NCBI GenBank assembly: GCA_963662965.1
Contig: OY759970.1
Coordinates: forward strand, 3,348,001 to 3,412,000
Length of the DNA stretch: 64,000 bases
Direction of reading: 5' to 3'
DNA from: DTWD01 sp963662965
Lineage (GTDB): Bacteria > Acidobacteriota > Vicinamibacteria > Vicinamibacterales > UBA8438
Part shown: piece by piece, positions 26,484 through 35,280 of the stretch
Layout of the letters: every line of letters begins with the position of its first letter
Position numbering within the stretch: the first letter of the stretch is position 1
Notes under the pieces: model-generated
Databases searched by the model: none
Told to the model about the DNA's origin: nothing
The model's input: the letters and a program-made list of their open reading frames with translations, nothing else
Position numbers and translations under genes: made by a program

Positions 26484-26796
26484 TCAGACCGGGGGAATAT
26501 CGCGCTCGATCGAGCAACGGAGTCTCGCGCGCTTCCTGGTCAGACGGGGCCTGCGGCTCCGAACCCCGCCGCCGACACTCGCGGGGGGCCCCTTTGCCAC
26601 GCTCCGTGCCGGCGGGGGCGCGCCGTGCCCGCCCTGATCTCAGACTCCCCCATCCGGGCTCAGCGAGAGCGATTGTTTCCCGGCCTGCGTGGGTGCCGGT
26701 CGGACATATCCCGAAAGAAACCGTCTGCCTTTAGCGAGACGAAGCACCCCTGTATCTGAGGGCGGCTGGATGTTTCCCGAGGCGAGTCGGCCCCGT
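26484..26796. repeat. Gene-free 313-bp region with two repeat-family copies
   Basis: No gene is visible. Directly after the stop lies TCAGACCGGGGGAATATC, a motif found again at 63026. A full repeat in minus orientation covers 26540-26635 (CAGACGGGGCCTGCGG, CGACACTCGCGGGG and GCGGGGGCGCGCCGTGC). A right-half copy at 26778-26806 (GGCCCCGTCTAGGTAAT) overlaps the stop codon of the downstream minus-strand protease gene. The two neighbouring genes converge here, so the hairpins may also end transcription. Confidence 0.55.
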
Positions 26797-27588
26797 CTAG
26801 GTAATCACCTCCGCGGCGGTGACCGCCAGGATGATCTCGACCAGATTGAAGCCCGCGTGGCTCACCATCGATGCGACGATGCTCCGTCGCACGAGGTAGA
26901 GCGCCCCCCACGCAGCCCCAAGCGCGCCGGTCATGACGGCGGCGTCCCACCCCTGGACGTGGTGCCCGAGGCCGAACGCGACGCTGAAGATCACGAGGCC
27001 AAGCCAGCCCCCGCCAAGATGTTGCTCGAAGCGACGCAGGATAAACGCGCGCTGCAGTTCCTCCCGTACCCCACCGGCGATCACGACCACCAGGCCGAAC
27101 AGCAGTGCCCGCGCCGGGGTGTCGAGCATCGACTCCAGCGGATTGTCTGGGACATTCTGAAGCGACGGCGCAATGGTGCGAATCAACAGCAGTCCGCCGA
27201 TCGCGATGAACACGAGTAAGGGAATCAGCAGGACGCCCAGCGCCGCTTCTCGGCCCGGAGTCCAAGCGCCGGCGACGAGGTCCCGCAGCGACTCGCCGTG
27301 TGCGCGCAGGAAATAGACAACGAGTGCCACAATGAAGGCGGCGTCGACGAGCGAGAGGGTGACGATGTAGGCGAACGACAGCTGACCGTCGCTGGCGACC
27401 GCCTGCATCCCGATGCTGTTCAGTATCAGCGCCAAGGCGAGCTGCGTCGGGAACCCGGAGCAGATGAGCACCTCGGTCAAGGCTGTGGTCGCTCCACCGG
27501 GGCCGGCGTCGGTCGTGGGGACGGTGATGGCGTCTGGGGCGGAACCGAGCGACTCGCCGGGCGGGGAGGTCGAGTCCGGCTCCGTCAT
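26797..27588 (-). CDS. CPBP-family intramembrane metalloprotease
   Basis: The protein is 263 residues with about seven or eight hydrophobic helices and a polar N-terminal tail of about 35 residues. The CPBP/Rce1 catalytic residues are visible: EELQRAF (the EExxxR-type motif with Arg present), FGLGHHVQGWDA and SHAGFN. Bacterial CPBP proteins cleave or process membrane-associated peptides; the substrate is not known. It is transcribed towards the repeat-rich gap at 26484-26796 and away from nrdJ. Confidence 0.85.
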   Translation of the reverse strand: MTEPDSTSPPGESLGSAPDAITVPTTDAGPGGATTALTEVLICSGFPTQLALALILNSIGMQAVASDGQLSFAYIVTLSLVDAAFIVALVVYFLRAHGESLRDLVAGAWTPGREAALGVLLIPLLVFIAIGGLLLIRTIAPSLQNVPDNPLESMLDTPARALLFGLVVVIAGGVREELQRAFILRRFEQHLGGGWLGLVIFSVAFGLGHHVQGWDAAVMTGALGAAWGALYLVRRSIVASMVSHAGFNLVEIILAVTAAEVIT

Positions 27589-27634
27589 GCGGGCACTCTA
27601 CCATACGACGTTTCGCTAAATGATCGCCTTCAAT

Positions 27635-27650
27635 TGTCAATATATTGCGC
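27635..27650 (+). promoter_or_regulatory. NrdR box-like operator 1
   Basis: TGTCAATATATTGCGC matches the NrdR consensus (acaCwATATaTwGtgt) at 11 of 16 positions by my count, including the whole central core. It is paired with a second box whose start lies 32 bases downstream, three helical turns, which is the usual arrangement of NrdR boxes before ribonucleotide reductase genes. Confidence 0.5.
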
Positions 27651-27666
27651 TTGACCTGAAATCACT

Positions 27667-27682
27667 ACCCCATATCTGGTGC
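27667..27682 (+). promoter_or_regulatory. NrdR box-like operator 2
   Basis: ACCCCATATCTGGTGC matches the NrdR consensus at 11 of 16 positions and lies 16 bases after box 1. NrdR is an ATP/dATP-sensing repressor of nucleotide reductase genes; its own gene is not in the window. Confidence 0.45.
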
Positions 27683-27688
27683 TTTCTC

Positions 27689-27717
27689 TTGACACCTAAT
27701 CTCTCTGGTCGCATAGT
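27689..27717 (+). promoter_or_regulatory. Sigma-70-type promoter for nrdJ
   Basis: A perfect -35 TTGACA (27689-27694) and a -10 CATAGT (27712-27717) are separated by 17 bases. The start would be near 27724, giving a leader of about 160 bases. A weaker alternative, TTGACC at 27651 with TATCTG at 27673, overlaps the second NrdR-like box. I see no riboswitch fold in the leader. Confidence 0.5.
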
Positions 27718-27881
27718 AGGCCTTTTAGTGCGTCACCGGTGGCCTTAAGGTTTTCAGCTTCTATCGCCGGAGGGTTCGGAAAGTCGACTGGCCTTGGTCT
27801 CCGCGGCGCCGTGTTTTTCAGTCAGGGTGTGTGGATGGCTGCCTCTAGGTGGGAGTTGGCGCCACTCGTTCGGAGGTGAAG

Positions 27882-30683
27882 ATGCCAAGAGCCGCTGCTC
27901 ACGAATCTGAGTCACATCCGCCGCAGTCATCGACGGCGACGGAGCCAGCCGCCTCGCACGAGTCTGGAATCGAATTCCCACGCGTGTTCAGTCGCGAGGG
28001 GGTGGATCCGTTCGACGAGCTTGAATGGGAGACACGGTCTGCCGTCATCGGCAACGAGCGTGGCGATGTGGTGTTCGAGCAGCGGGATGTCGATTTTCCG
28101 AAGGCGTGGTCCCAGACGGCGACCAACATCGTCGTCTCCAAGTACTTCCGCGGTCAGCTCGGCGCCCCAGAGCGTGAGCGGAGCGTGCGCCAGCTGATCG
28201 GACGTGTGGTCGAGACGGTCACGACATGGGCCGAGTCGCAGGACTATTTCGCTAGCGCCGAGGATCTCAGTGCCTTTAGCGACGATCTGAAGCATCTGCT
28301 CGTCCAGCAGAAGGCCGCGTTCAACAGCCCCGTGTGGTTCAACTGCGGGTTCGAGCCGTCGCCCCAGTGCTCGGCCTGCTTCATCAATTCCGTCGATGAC
28401 ACGATGGATTCGATCCTGACGCTGGCGAAAACCGAAGGCATGTTGTTCAAGTTCGGCTCGGGAACCGGCACCAATCTGTCCGCGATCCGATCGTCCCGCG
28501 AAGCGCTGGCCGGCGGCGGGACCGCGTCCGGTCCGGTCTCCTTCATGAAGGGGTACGACGCGTTTGCCGGCGTGATCAAGTCTGGCGGTAAGACCCGCCG
28601 GGCAGCCAAGATGGTGATTCTCAACGCCGAGCACCCGGACATCGTCGACTTCATCAATTGCAAGGTCGACGAAGAACGGAAGGCGTGGGCGCTGATCGAC
28701 GCCGGGTACGACGGCTCGTTTACGGGGCCGGCGTATGCGTCCGTCTTCTTTCAGAACTCCAACAACAGTGTCCGGGTGACCGATGACTTCATGCGGGCGG
28801 CGCTTGACGGCGGCGAGTGGCGGACACATGCGATCACCGACGGCCGCGTCATGGATTCGTACAAGGCCCATGACCTGCTCCACATGATTGCCGAAGGGAC
28901 GTATGTGTGCGGCGACCCGGGCATGCAGTTCGACACCACCATCAACGATTGGCACACGTGTCCGAACACCGCGCGTATCAATGCGTCGAATCCGTGCTCC
29001 GAGTACATGTTTCTCGACGACTCGGCCTGCAACCTCGCCTCGCTCAACCTCATGCAGTTCGTCAAGGAGGACGAGCCGGGTGAGTTCGACGTCGAGGCCT
29101 TCCGCGCCGCGGTGCGCACGCTGATTACGGCGCAGGAGATTATCGTCGGGAACGCGAGCTACCCGACCTCGTCGATTGGGCGCAATAGCCACGACTATCG
29201 ACCGCTCGGCCTCGGGTACGCCAATTTGGGTGCGCTCCTCATGTCGCGGGGTGTGCCCTACGACAGCGACGAAGGACGCGACTACGCGGCGGCCATCACG
29301 GCGCTGATGACCGGCGAGGCGTATGCGCAATCCGCCCGGGTCGCCCGCGATTGCGGTGGACCGTTCGACGGCTATGCGACGAACGAAGAGCCTTTCCTTC
29401 GCGTGATGCGCAAGCATCGCGCCGCCATGAAGGATGTCGAGGCCTCGCACGTGCCGTCGGACTTGTACCGCGCGGCCGATGAGGCGTGGAGAGACGCCGT
29501 CGAGCTCGGTGAAGCGCACGGATTCAGGAACGCGCAGGCCACCGTGCTGGCGCCGACCGGCACTATCGGTTTCATGATGGATTGTGATACCACCGGGGTG
29601 GAGCCAGACATTGCGCTCGTGAAGTACAAGAAGCTGGTCGGCGGCGGGCTTATGAAGATCGTCAACCAAACCGTGCCGATAGCGTTGTCGCGCTTGGGGT
29701 ATGCCGACGATCAGGTCAACGACATCGTCCAGTACATCGACGACCAAGAGACGATCGAAGGGGCGCCGCACATCGAAACCAAGCATTTGGCCGTCTTCGA
29801 TTGCGCGTTCAAGGCGGCGAACGGATCACGGTCCATCCATTACATGGGACACGTGAAGATGATTGGCGCCACCCAGCCGTTCATTTCTGGCGCCATCTCG
29901 AAGACGATCAACGTGCCGACCGATGCGACGGTCGAGGACATCGAGCAGGCGTATGTCGATGCGTGGCGGCTTGGGACGAAGGCGGTCTCGATCTACCGTG
30001 ACGGCAGCAAACGCACGCAGCCGCTCAACACGGCGCGAGACGCGGCCCAGGAGGTAGTGGCGTCCGTATCGTCCCAGCCGGTGCGCCGGAGGCTGCCGGA
30101 CGAGCGGCAAGCCATCACCCACAAGTTCGACATTGCCGGGCACGAGGGATACATCACCGTCGGCCTGTTCGAGGACCGTTCACCGGGTGAGATTTTTCTC
30201 GTCATGGCAAAAGAGGGGTCGACGATCTCCGGGTTCGCCGATGCCTTCGCCCAGGCGGTGTCGTATGCGCTGCAGTACGGCGTGCCGCTCCAGGTGTTGG
30301 TCGACAAGTTCATCCACGTTCGGTTTGAGCCGGCCGGCATCACGAAAAACCCAGACGTGCGCGTGGCGAAATCGATCGTCGACTACATCTTCCGATGGAT
30401 GGCGACGAAGTTCTTGTCGAACGAAGCTCAGTTTCTCGCCGGGGTCAACGTTCGCGACGACGTTGCCGCAGAAAGTAAAGGTCAACAACTCACGCTCAAC
30501 GGAGCTGCGGCCGACACCGAGACACCCCCGAAGCCGGACCCGGCCGGGCCGACGGCCGCCACCCCGTTCGCCATTCAGAACGATCAGGATGCCCCGCCGT
30601 GCTCAACGTGCGGTGCGATCATGATCCGCAACGGCGCCTGCTACAAGTGCATGAATTGCGGCGCGACGAGCGGCTGCGCGTAG
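27882..30683 (+). CDS. nrdJ: Vitamin B12-dependent (class II) ribonucleotide reductase
   Basis: This 933-residue adenosylcobalamin-dependent enzyme converts ribonucleotides to deoxyribonucleotides with or without oxygen. Recognisable are FNSPVWFNCG, the substrate-loop region FGSGTGTNLSAIRSS, NPCSEYMFLDDSACNLASLN with the active-site Cys, the ATVLAPTGTIGFMMDCDTTG segment and the C-terminal TSCPD-type region ending in a zinc ribbon (CSTCG...CYKCMNCG) that recycles the active-site disulfide. The ATG at 27882 follows GGAGG by five bases. The gene is alone behind its own promoter and NrdR-like boxes. Confidence 0.95.
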   Translation: MPRAAAHESESHPPQSSTATEPAASHESGIEFPRVFSREGVDPFDELEWETRSAVIGNERGDVVFEQRDVDFPKAWSQTATNIVVSKYFRGQLGAPERERSVRQLIGRVVETVTTWAESQDYFASAEDLSAFSDDLKHLLVQQKAAFNSPVWFNCGFEPSPQCSACFINSVDDTMDSILTLAKTEGMLFKFGSGTGTNLSAIRSSREALAGGGTASGPVSFMKGYDAFAGVIKSGGKTRRAAKMVILNAEHPDIVDFINCKVDEERKAWALIDAGYDGSFTGPAYASVFFQNSNNSVRVTDDFMRAALDGGEWRTHAITDGRVMDSYKAHDLLHMIAEGTYVCGDPGMQFDTTINDWHTCPNTARINASNPCSEYMFLDDSACNLASLNLMQFVKEDEPGEFDVEAFRAAVRTLITAQEIIVGNASYPTSSIGRNSHDYRPLGLGYANLGALLMSRGVPYDSDEGRDYAAAITALMTGEAYAQSARVARDCGGPFDGYATNEEPFLRVMRKHRAAMKDVEASHVPSDLYRAADEAWRDAVELGEAHGFRNAQATVLAPTGTIGFMMDCDTTGVEPDIALVKYKKLVGGGLMKIVNQTVPIALSRLGYADDQVNDIVQYIDDQETIEGAPHIETKHLAVFDCAFKAANGSRSIHYMGHVKMIGATQPFISGAISKTINVPTDATVEDIEQAYVDAWRLGTKAVSIYRDGSKRTQPLNTARDAAQEVVASVSSQPVRRRLPDERQAITHKFDIAGHEGYITVGLFEDRSPGEIFLVMAKEGSTISGFADAFAQAVSYALQYGVPLQVLVDKFIHVRFEPAGITKNPDVRVAKSIVDYIFRWMATKFLSNEAQFLAGVNVRDDVAAESKGQQLTLNGAAADTETPPKPDPAGPTAATPFAIQNDQDAPPCSTCGAIMIRNGACYKCMNCGATSGCA

Positions 30684-30690
30684 TCCTTAT

Positions 30691-30719
30691 TCTCGACGGG
30701 GCTGGCGGCCCCGTCTGAG
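30691..30719 (+). terminator. Hairpin after nrdJ
   Basis: An eight-base stem GACGGGGC/GCCCCGTC with a five-base loop (30695-30715), extended by TCTC/GAGA across one bulge, starts 11 bases after the nrdJ stop. No clear T-run follows. Its core resembles the hairpin of the dispersed repeat family, so it may be a partial copy used as a terminator. Confidence 0.45.
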
Positions 30720-30829
30720 ATTGGACCGGCGTGGGGCGTTCGGGGCCCCTTTTGCAGTACGCTGGCAGTCTCAGTGTTCCTCGTCGTGAATGGACGGCGC
30801 CGGAACCCGAGCGATGAGGGGGCCGTACG

Positions 30830-32632
30830 ATGTCCACGCATTCTCGCGCTTCACGATATGTGCTGGTGATCGCGATTGCCGTCACCACGTTCACATCAGC
30901 GCAGGTAACCATTTCCGCGCAGTCCTCCGGCGCGTTTGTTCCCGTCACCGACGCGATGCTCCAGGAGCCGGCCCCCGGTGACTGGTTGATGTGGCGCCGC
31001 ACGCTGGACAGCTGGGGCTACAGTCCACTGGACGAGATCGACCGAGACAACGTCGGTGCCTTGCGCATGGTCTGGTCGCGCGCGCTCACGGACGGGTTCC
31101 AGTCGGGCACACCGCTGGCCTACGGCGGCGTGATGTACATGCCGAACCCGAACGATGTCATTCAGGCGATCGATGCGGCGACCGGCGATCTCATCTGGGA
31201 GCACCGCCGTCAGGTTCCCGACGACGTCAACGAGTACTTGGGCGGTGAACTCTCGACGAACAATCGAAATATCGCGATCTACGACGACCTCATTATCGAC
31301 ACGAGCGTCGACGACCATGTCTTTGCCCTCTCGGCCGAGACGGGTCAGATGGAGTGGGAGACGCAAGTCCTAGACTACAAAGTCAATCCGGCCACCCAGG
31401 GCTCCGGTCCGATCATCGCCGACGGCAAGGTGATCACGGGACGCAGTTGCTCGGCCAAGGGAGGACCGGAAGCGTGCGTCGTGACCGCGCATGACGCGAC
31501 GACCGGGGCCGAGTTATGGCGGCGGCGTCTGATTCCAGGACCAGGTGAGCCGGGCGACGAAAGCTGGGGCGACGTCCCGTTCGAGGAACGAGTTCACGTC
31601 GGCGCGTGGATGGTGCCGAGCTATGACCCGGTCCTCAATCTCGTCTACGTCGGAACCTCCGTCACCGCCCCGGCCCCGAAGTTCATGCTCGGAGGTGTGA
31701 ACAACAAGCATCTCTATCACAACTCCACGCTCGCGCTCGACGCCAACACCGGGGACATCGTGTGGTACTACCAGCATCTCAATGATCATTGGGACCTCGA
31801 TCATCCGTTCGAGCGATTGCTGGTCGATACCGTGGTGGCGCCCGATCCGTCGGCGGTGAGCTGGATCAATCCGCGGTTGCGGACCGGGGAGACGCGGCGG
31901 GTCGTCACCGGTATTCCGGGAAAAACCGGGGTGGTGTATACCCTCGACCGTGCGACGGGGGAGTTCTTGTGGGCAACGCCGACCGTCACCCAGAACGTCA
32001 TCAGCGACATCGACGGGGCAACCGGAGCAGTGTCGGAAAACTCGGAAGTGGTCTTCAGCGCATTGGGGCAGGAGGTCTTTGCCTGCCCGACCTGGAACGG
32101 CGGGAAGGACTGGGAGGCGGGCGCCTACAGCCCCCTGACCAATACGATGTACATGCCACTGCGGAACACCTGCGCTCGGATGATGGCCGCCACGGAGTTC
32201 GAAGACCGACCGAACGAGCCCAACGAGAGTCGCGCGGCGACCTACGCGATTGCCTACCGCCACCAGCTGGCTCCTGGCACCGACAATGCCGGCACCGTGC
32301 GGGCGATTTCGGTAGAAACCGGCGAGACGGCCTGGCTCTATGAGCAGCGAACCGCGACCATGTCACTCGTGGCGACCGGGGGTGGACTTATCTTTGGTGG
32401 TGACGTCAATGGGCGATTTCGGGCGCTGGACCACGAGACGGGAGAGATACTGTGGGAAATCAACCTCGGGTCGTCGGTCACTGGGTTCCCCATCACGTAC
32501 GCGGTCGATGGTCGGCAGTATGTGGCGGTAAGTACTGGCTCTGGGGGGACGTCGGCGCACTTTATCGGTTTGACGCCTGAGATTCGCCCTAGCTCGGGGA
32601 ACAACCTCTTCGTGTTCGCCTTGCCAGATTAG
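30830..32632 (+). CDS. Secreted PQQ-type quinoprotein (alcohol) dehydrogenase
   Basis: A signal peptide (residues 1-31, to TISAQ) precedes an eight-bladed propeller of about 570 residues. Blade motifs of the form AxDxxTGxxxW recur (AIDAATGDLIWEHRR, ALDANTGDIVWYYQ, TLDRATGEFLW, ALDHETGEILWE). HLNDHWDLDHPFE occupies the position of the catalytic Asp/Trp region. The family oxidises alcohols or aldehydes in the periplasm with pyrroloquinoline quinone and Ca2+ or a lanthanide. There is no CXXCH haem motif and no adjacent Cys pair such as the vicinal disulfide of many methanol/ethanol dehydrogenases. No cytochrome or PQQ synthesis gene is next to it. Confidence 0.85.
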   Translation: MSTHSRASRYVLVIAIAVTTFTSAQVTISAQSSGAFVPVTDAMLQEPAPGDWLMWRRTLDSWGYSPLDEIDRDNVGALRMVWSRALTDGFQSGTPLAYGGVMYMPNPNDVIQAIDAATGDLIWEHRRQVPDDVNEYLGGELSTNNRNIAIYDDLIIDTSVDDHVFALSAETGQMEWETQVLDYKVNPATQGSGPIIADGKVITGRSCSAKGGPEACVVTAHDATTGAELWRRRLIPGPGEPGDESWGDVPFEERVHVGAWMVPSYDPVLNLVYVGTSVTAPAPKFMLGGVNNKHLYHNSTLALDANTGDIVWYYQHLNDHWDLDHPFERLLVDTVVAPDPSAVSWINPRLRTGETRRVVTGIPGKTGVVYTLDRATGEFLWATPTVTQNVISDIDGATGAVSENSEVVFSALGQEVFACPTWNGGKDWEAGAYSPLTNTMYMPLRNTCARMMAATEFEDRPNEPNESRAATYAIAYRHQLAPGTDNAGTVRAISVETGETAWLYEQRTATMSLVATGGGLIFGGDVNGRFRALDHETGEILWEINLGSSVTGFPITYAVDGRQYVAVSTGSGGTSAHFIGLTPEIRPSSGNNLFVFALPD

Positions 32633-32734
32633 CAGCCATCTCATAAAGGCGCCGGCATTCGGCCGCCGATGCATCCCGCCAGGGGCGGCGTTGGGCGTTG
32701 CATGAGCGCGGTCGAATACTACCGGTATTCTCCC

Positions 32735-33103
32735 TCAGTCTTTGGCCGGGAGCGATATTCCCCTGGTCTGATCTTGGCCCCATCCGAAGTAGGCGAGGGC
32801 GACTAGCAGCGCGCTAAATCCGGCGCGCGCCAGTTGGGGCGCGAGCAAGAGCTCACCGTAGACGTGCGGATCATTGTGGAGGCTGATCGACTGAAGCCCG
32901 AGGAGGCCGCTGACGGCCAGCGCCAGTCCGCCGGGGAGCGAGACCCGCACCAACGCCGCGGCCAGCGCGAGGACGCCGCCCGAGAGCATCCGCCACAGGT
33001 TGGCCCACCACTCGAGCGTGCCCGAGCCGATGAGGTCGGCGACACCGACGACAACGTCGTACACGCCGTAGACCAACATCCCGAGCGCCGCGGCTCTCAG
33101 CAT
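32735..33103 (-). CDS. Small membrane protein of unknown function
   Basis: The 122 residues form about four hydrophobic helices (MLRAAALGMLVYGVYDVVVG, MLSGGVLALAAALVRVSLPG, GLALAVSGLLGLQSISL and SALLVALAYFGWG). No family motif is recognised. Base composition and codon use match the neighbours. It stands alone between a plus-strand quinoprotein gene and a divergent DUF547 gene. The antisense frames are less plausible. Confidence 0.55.
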   Translation of the reverse strand: MLRAAALGMLVYGVYDVVVGVADLIGSGTLEWWANLWRMLSGGVLALAAALVRVSLPGGLALAVSGLLGLQSISLHNDPHVYGELLLAPQLARAGFSALLVALAYFGWGQDQTRGISLPAKD

Positions 33104-33135
33104 GCCCCCTCTTGTATCATGCCGCTTCGGTCAAC

Positions 33136-33163
33136 GACGAGTGATGAATGACGAGTGACGAAT
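33136..33163 (+). repeat. Two tandem 14-mers before the DUF547 gene
   Basis: GACGAGTGATGAAT (33136-33149) is followed directly by GACGAGTGACGAAT (33150-33163), then GCTGAATGCT. The array overlaps the first possible ATG of the next gene. Confidence 0.6.
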
Positions 33164-34052
33164 GCTGAATGCTAGCCTGCCGTCCGCGCGTCTGAACATG
33201 TCGACGGCAGCGGCGACCCTGCTCTCGGCCGTGATAGTCGCCGGGCTCGTCACATCCGCCGTCTCCACCCCCGCGTCGGCGACCGTCGCGACCCAGTCGG
33301 GCACCGACGAGTCGTTCGACCGGGTCCTGAATCTGTACGTGCGCGACGGATTGGTGTACTACGCCGCGCTCCGGGTCACGGACCGGACGCGCATCGACCA
33401 GTATGTCGATGCGCGTCGCGCCGCGCCGCCCGGCTTCGAGGGATGGTCGCCGTCGCGCCAGCTGGCCTTCTGGATCAACAGCTACAACGCGATCGTGCTG
33501 AAGACGGTGCTCGACCACTACCCGATCCGCGGGTCGTCACCGCTGTATCCGACGAACAGCATCCGTCAGATTGGCGGCGCCTTCGACCGGACGTCACACC
33601 AGATTGCCGGCCGACGGCTCACCCTCGACGAGATCGAGCAGTCGGTGTTGGCCTCGTTCGAAGATCCACGGGTCTTCCTGGCGCTGGGACGCGGCGCCGT
33701 CGGGAGCGGCCGGCTGCGGAGCGAGACGTACAGCGGAGCGACGCTCGACCTTCAGCTCGCGGCGGTCGTCGAGGAGTTCGCGACCGAACCGTGGGGCGTC
33801 GTCCTCGACCGACTGGGAGCCGTCGTGCAGGTGAACCCGATCTTCGGGTGGCGCGAGTCCGAGTTCGTCGCGGCGTATGCCGACCATGGCTGGACGGATT
33901 CTGGACGGACGCCGCTCGAGCGAGCGATTCTGAATCTGATCGAGCCGGTGCTGTTTCCCAGCGAGCGGGTGTTCCTCGCAAAGAACATGTTCAGCCTTGG
34001 ATATCAGGAGTTCGATTGGCGTCTCAATGATCTGACCGGCGGGAGACCATAA
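33162..34052 (+). CDS. DUF547 exported protein
   Basis: A signal-like N-terminus (hydrophobic TLLSAVIVAGLVTSAVS) leads into the DUF547 domain, recognisable by LVYYAALR, RQLAFWINSYNAIVLKTVLD, IGGAFDR and VFLALGRGAVGSGRLRSETY. The family is widespread in exported or glutaredoxin-linked proteins and resembles the transglutaminase/papain-like fold in layout; no activity is established that I can name. The start could be ATG 33162 (which overlaps a tandem repeat) or ATG 33198. It lies 4 bases upstream of the SDR start. Confidence 0.82.
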   Translation: MLNASLPSARLNMSTAAATLLSAVIVAGLVTSAVSTPASATVATQSGTDESFDRVLNLYVRDGLVYYAALRVTDRTRIDQYVDARRAAPPGFEGWSPSRQLAFWINSYNAIVLKTVLDHYPIRGSSPLYPTNSIRQIGGAFDRTSHQIAGRRLTLDEIEQSVLASFEDPRVFLALGRGAVGSGRLRSETYSGATLDLQLAAVVEEFATEPWGVVLDRLGAVVQVNPIFGWRESEFVAAYADHGWTDSGRTPLERAILNLIEPVLFPSERVFLAKNMFSLGYQEFDWRLNDLTGGRP

Positions 34053-34056
34053 CACT

Positions 34057-34833
34057 TTGGATTTACGACTGACGGACAAGGTGGCCATCGTCACCGGCTC
34101 GAGCCGCGGACTTGGATTCGCGTCAGCGCGCGCGTTACTCGACGAGGGTTGCCGAGTGGTGATCTGCGCCAGAGGCCAAGAGCGCTTGGAGGCGGCGGCC
34201 GGCGCGCTCCGGCACGCGTCATCGGCGGAGCGCGTGCTTGCCGTGCGTGCGGACCTGGCCGTGGCCGACGATGTCGCCGTGGTCGTCGAGCGTGCCACCG
34301 AGACGTTTGGAGGGCTCGACATCCTGGTCAACAACGTCGGACGCGCCGGCGGCGGCGGGGTGGTCGAGGCGACCGACGAGGAGTGGAGCGCGGCGCTCGA
34401 CGAAACGCTCTTTCCCGCGATCCGCGCCTCGCGCCTCGCGGTGCCCCATCTTCGACGCCGCGGCGGCGGCGTGGTCATCATGATTGCGTCGATTTGGGGT
34501 CGCGAGTCGGGCGGCCGCATGACCTACAACGCCGTCAAGGCGGCGGAGATCAGCCTGGCGAAGTCGATGGCCCAACAGCTGGCCGGCGACAACATCCGGG
34601 TCAACAGTGTGGCACCAGGCTCGATTTCGTTCCCCGGCGGGTCGTGGTACCGGCGTCAGCAAGAGGACCCCGACGGTATGGCGACGTTTGTCCGGGAGAA
34701 TCTGCCGTTCGGTCGGTTCGGTCGGGTCGAAGAGGTCGGTGCCGTCGTCGCCTTCCTCGCCTCCTCGCGCGCCAGCTGGATCAGCGGCGCCTGCGTCACC
34801 GTCGACGGCTGCCAGTCACGCTCGCTGTTCTAG
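34057..34833 (+). CDS. Short-chain dehydrogenase/reductase
   Basis: This is a classical SDR of 258 residues with the cofactor motif TGSSRGLG (about 12-19), the NNVG motif (about 92-95), the catalytic Ser in MIASIWG, YNAVK with the catalytic Tyr and Lys (about 156-160) and a C-terminal SGACVTVDGCQ. A basic Arg after Cys-Ala (VVICARGQ) suggests NADP(H) preference. The start is TTG at 34057, four bases after the DUF547 gene. The substrate is unknown. Confidence 0.9.
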   Translation: MDLRLTDKVAIVTGSSRGLGFASARALLDEGCRVVICARGQERLEAAAGALRHASSAERVLAVRADLAVADDVAVVVERATETFGGLDILVNNVGRAGGGGVVEATDEEWSAALDETLFPAIRASRLAVPHLRRRGGGVVIMIASIWGRESGGRMTYNAVKAAEISLAKSMAQQLAGDNIRVNSVAPGSISFPGGSWYRRQQEDPDGMATFVRENLPFGRFGRVEEVGAVVAFLASSRASWISGACVTVDGCQSRSLF

Positions 34834-35280
34834 AGCGTTTTGCACGTTCGTGTCGCCGCTCGGTCGCCAGACGAGCAGGTTCGAACGGAATGGCCCAGCG
34901 AGCGGCCCAGTATTGGTCTCTCTCGAAATCCGCGTCGTCACGGCGGCGGCGGTGCTGCTCTCAGCGGCAAGGTGGCGGTTCCTCCGACTGATTTCTCCGA
35001 GAGACCAACTGCTGCGCCGCCCCGAACCTGCAGTCACTGCCGGTACGAAGCCGTCACACACTCGCGAGACACGGGTCGCGTTCGCGGTGCACCATGAGCA
35101 TCGTGGCGATGATCCGGTGACGGCGCGACGCCTCGCGCGTCGCGCCGTCACCATGGATGCGCGGCCAGGCTACAAACGCGCGGTCGAGCATCGATTGGCT
35201 CGATTGGAGTGCAAGATTGCGAGTGGTAGTGCCGGTTTGTTGCGCCCTGCGCCCTGCGCCCTGCGCTGTTCCGGAGAATG
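34834..35280. other. Gene-free convergent region with inverted and tandem repeats
   Basis: No gene is visible. An inverted repeat TTGGTCTCTC (34913-34922) and GAGAGACCAA (34999-35008), with partial matches beyond, encloses about 96 bases. A perfect 16-bp stem, GGTGACGGCGCGACGC with its complement (35116-35131 and 35137-35152), has a 5-base loop. Just beyond the 3' end of rpmE, the 7-mer GCGCCCT is repeated three times at 35242-35262. The flanking genes converge, so the stem may act as a two-way terminator. Confidence 0.55.

Noticed and set aside
27724..27881. Cobalamin riboswitch before the B12-dependent reductase
   Set aside because: I do not see the conserved B12-box pattern, and class II genes are not usually repressed by B12.
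27927..29786. Long antisense open frame opposite nrdJ
   Set aside because: Shadow of a strongly coding gene; composition mirrors the sense strand.
35242..35266. Possible CRISPR repeats
   Set aside because: Three head-to-tail 7-mers without spacers; simple tandem slippage.
34834..35280. RNase P RNA or tmRNA
   Set aside because: The conserved core motifs of these RNAs are not present; only repeats and hairpins are visible.
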